From contig NZ_LDJI01000012.1 of the NCBI RefSeq assembly GCF_001431415.1, positions 62,001 through 126,000 of the forward strand: a stretch of 64,000 bases of DNA. The letters run 5' to 3'. The DNA is from Stenotrophomonas humi (GTDB lineage Bacteria > Pseudomonadota > Gammaproteobacteria > Xanthomonadales > Xanthomonadaceae). Positions within the stretch are counted from its first letter, which is position 1; each line of letters starts with the position of its first letter. Of this stretch, positions 62,831-64,000 are shown piece after piece. The notes beneath the pieces were generated by a model, which saw only the letters and a list, made by a program, of their open reading frames with translations, made no database searches and had not been told where the DNA came from. The translations under genes and the position numbers were made by a program.

Positions 62831-64000
62831 TCAGAAGCGCTGGTTGTACTGAATGAACAGGAAGCGGTCGTAGTCGAGCATCGGATCGATCTGCGAGGCG
62901 CTGCTGTTGCTCACCGAGTAGGTGATCGGCGGCTGCTTGTCGAACACGTTACGTGCGCCGATGGTCACGCTGCCGTCCCACGGAGCCTGCCAGGTGACAG
63001 ATACGTCGTGGTAAACGATCGCACCCTTCTTGTTGGCACCTTCGCCACCACCCCAGCCACCGTTCGGCGTCTGGTAGTTCGGCTCGTTGCACTCAATGCC
63101 TTCGTCGTAGCAATAGTCACGGAAGCCGCCGTAGTAGCGCATGCCCCAGTTAGCCGACAACGTATCCTTGGCCCAGTTCAGGCCGAGGGTTGCACGCACG
63201 CGCGGGAAGTTCCAATAGCCGGCGTAGTTGTCCCACTCCGCACCCTTGGTCGACTGCTGACGGTACGCGCTCAGGTAGTTGGCATCCAGGTTGACACCGA
63301 AGGTGCCCACGGCGGTTTCCGGCAGGCGGTAACGGACACCGAAGTTGTAGCCTTCGGTTTCCAGCGAGCCCAGGTTGGCGTTACCGCGGCTCAGGCTGGT
63401 GACCTGACCGGTGGTTGCATCACGGCTGTACTGGTCACAGAACTGCGCAACGCCGTTCTGGTAGCACTGGCCCAACACGTAGTTGGCCGACACGGCGGTG
63501 ATCACGTTATCAACCGTGATCTTGTACCAGTCCAGCGAAACGTCCAGACCCGGCACGTAGCTCGGGCTGTACACCAGACCCACGGTGCGGGTCTTGCTGG
63601 TTTCCGGCTGCAGCTGGTCGTTGCCCACGCCCGACTGGAACGCAGCATTGGCCTGCGTGTCACGTGCGGTGACCGGCTTGCCGGCGGCATCGGTCTGGCG
63701 GTAGGTCGAAGCCAGGCCTTCGGACTGGCAACGCGCGGCAACGCCGGCATCGCTCAGCATGCCGAACTGTGCATCGCACGGATCGGTGAAGCGGTCGAAG
63801 GTCTGCGAGCCACCACCGAAGGTGTCGTCCATGGTCGGGGCACGGAAGCCTTCGCCATAGGTACCACGCACCAGCAGGTCTTCAATCGGACGCCAGGTCA
63901 GGCTGAACTTGCTGTTGATGGTGTCGCCGAACTTGTCGAAGTCCGAGTAGCGGCTGGCGATATCCAGCGACAGCTCCTTGGCACCCGGCAGATCGCGCAG
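62831..64000 (-). CDS. TonB-dependent outer-membrane receptor, C-terminal part (cut by window edge)
   Basis: The last 390 codons lie in the window; the 5' part is beyond the right edge. Barrel-type sequence ends with LDYDRFLFIQYNQRF, the terminal aromatic residue expected for BAM insertion. Seen: RGTYGEGFRAPTMDDTFGGG, LDVSLDWYKITVDNVIT, VTIGARNVFDKQPPITYS. The pattern DKQPP...YD-RFLFI is typical of large xanthomonad receptors that act on carbohydrates, peptides or other nutrients rather than the FecA group; the ligand is unknown. Four Cys pairs in extracellular loops (for example YCYDEGIEC) suggest disulfides. Confidence 0.93.
   Translation of the reverse strand: MRDLPGAKELSLDIASRYSDFDKFGDTINSKFSLTWRPIEDLLVRGTYGEGFRAPTMDDTFGGGSQTFDRFTDPCDAQFGMLSDAGVAARCQSEGLASTYRQTDAAGKPVTARDTQANAAFQSGVGNDQLQPETSKTRTVGLVYSPSYVPGLDVSLDWYKITVDNVITAVSANYVLGQCYQNGVAQFCDQYSRDATTGQVTSLSRGNANLGSLETEGYNFGVRYRLPETAVGTFGVNLDANYLSAYRQQSTKGAEWDNYAGYWNFPRVRATLGLNWAKDTLSANWGMRYYGGFRDYCYDEGIECNEPNYQTPNGGWGGGEGANKKGAIVYHDVSVTWQAPWDGSVTIGARNVFDKQPPITYSVSNSSASQIDPMLDYDRFLFIQYNQRF

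Overview
The window looks like chromosomal DNA of a high-GC gammaproteobacterium of the Xanthomonadaceae, most likely Stenotrophomonas or a close relative. The reasons are the codon use, the housekeeping order (gmk-rpoZ-spoT-ridA; ygfB-pepP; zapA-6S RNA-5-formyl-THF cyclo-ligase), a PPi-dependent phosphofructokinase together with a membrane pyrophosphatase, a short adenylate kinase, and many TonB-dependent receptors. The genus is inferred from gene content, not from a search. No prophage, transposase, CRISPR array, tRNA or rRNA was seen.

Layout. 1-4.2 kb: an AraC-type regulator divergent from an operon of a beta-helix lipoprotein, a diheme-type lipoprotein and a TonB-dependent receptor cut by the window edge. 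4.2-9.8 kb: ridA, an unusual repeat-rich gap, spoT, rpoZ, gmk, yicC. 9.9-13.4 kb: rph-VOC-rdgB-membrane protein-hemW in one tightly packed operon. 13.5-16.4 kb: a DUF1631 protein translationally coupled to a PilZ protein. 16.4-20 kb: two convergent proline peptidases and ygfB. 20-28.5 kb: cell division (zapA), 6S RNA, and folate, pentose phosphate, thiamine and tetrapyrrole genes, with rubredoxin and azurin. 28.5-33.5 kb: an operon joining a secreted DJ-1/PfpI protein, a two-component system and a membrane-anchored serine hydrolase. 33.7-43.3 kb: argD, a K+ channel, an SDR, a kinase-like gene with a frameshifted DUF2867 partner, a DedA-PAP2-LssY fusion and mpl. 43.6-50.3 kb: adk, PPi-phosphofructokinase, a row of small secreted proteins, and H+-pyrophosphatase. 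50.5-60.6 kb: an HTH/TPR regulator with a beta-propeller-like partner, then a full heme uptake and signalling block running on the minus strand: ECF sigma factor, FecR, FecA-like receptor, heme oxygenase, DUF454, exbB-exbD-tonB, with a Fur-box-like site in front of the sigma gene. 60.7-64 kb: ppa, a pseudo-receiver/HDOD protein and the C-terminus of another TonB-dependent receptor.

How the genes connect. Pfp, HppA and Ppa all lie within about 17 kb and make or use pyrophosphate. The sigma/FecR/receptor set should sense and import heme or hemin, heme oxygenase should release the iron, and the neighbouring TonB-ExbB-ExbD could energise import. The first operon is the least understood and is the best candidate here for an undescribed uptake or oxidation system.

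Several intergenic gaps hold families of palindromic repeats. One member appears to have entered the mpl coding sequence in frame. The gap between ridA and spoT holds two gapless copies of a roughly 100-bp module, each with a consensus DnaA-box sequence and a second box-like motif at the same spacing.
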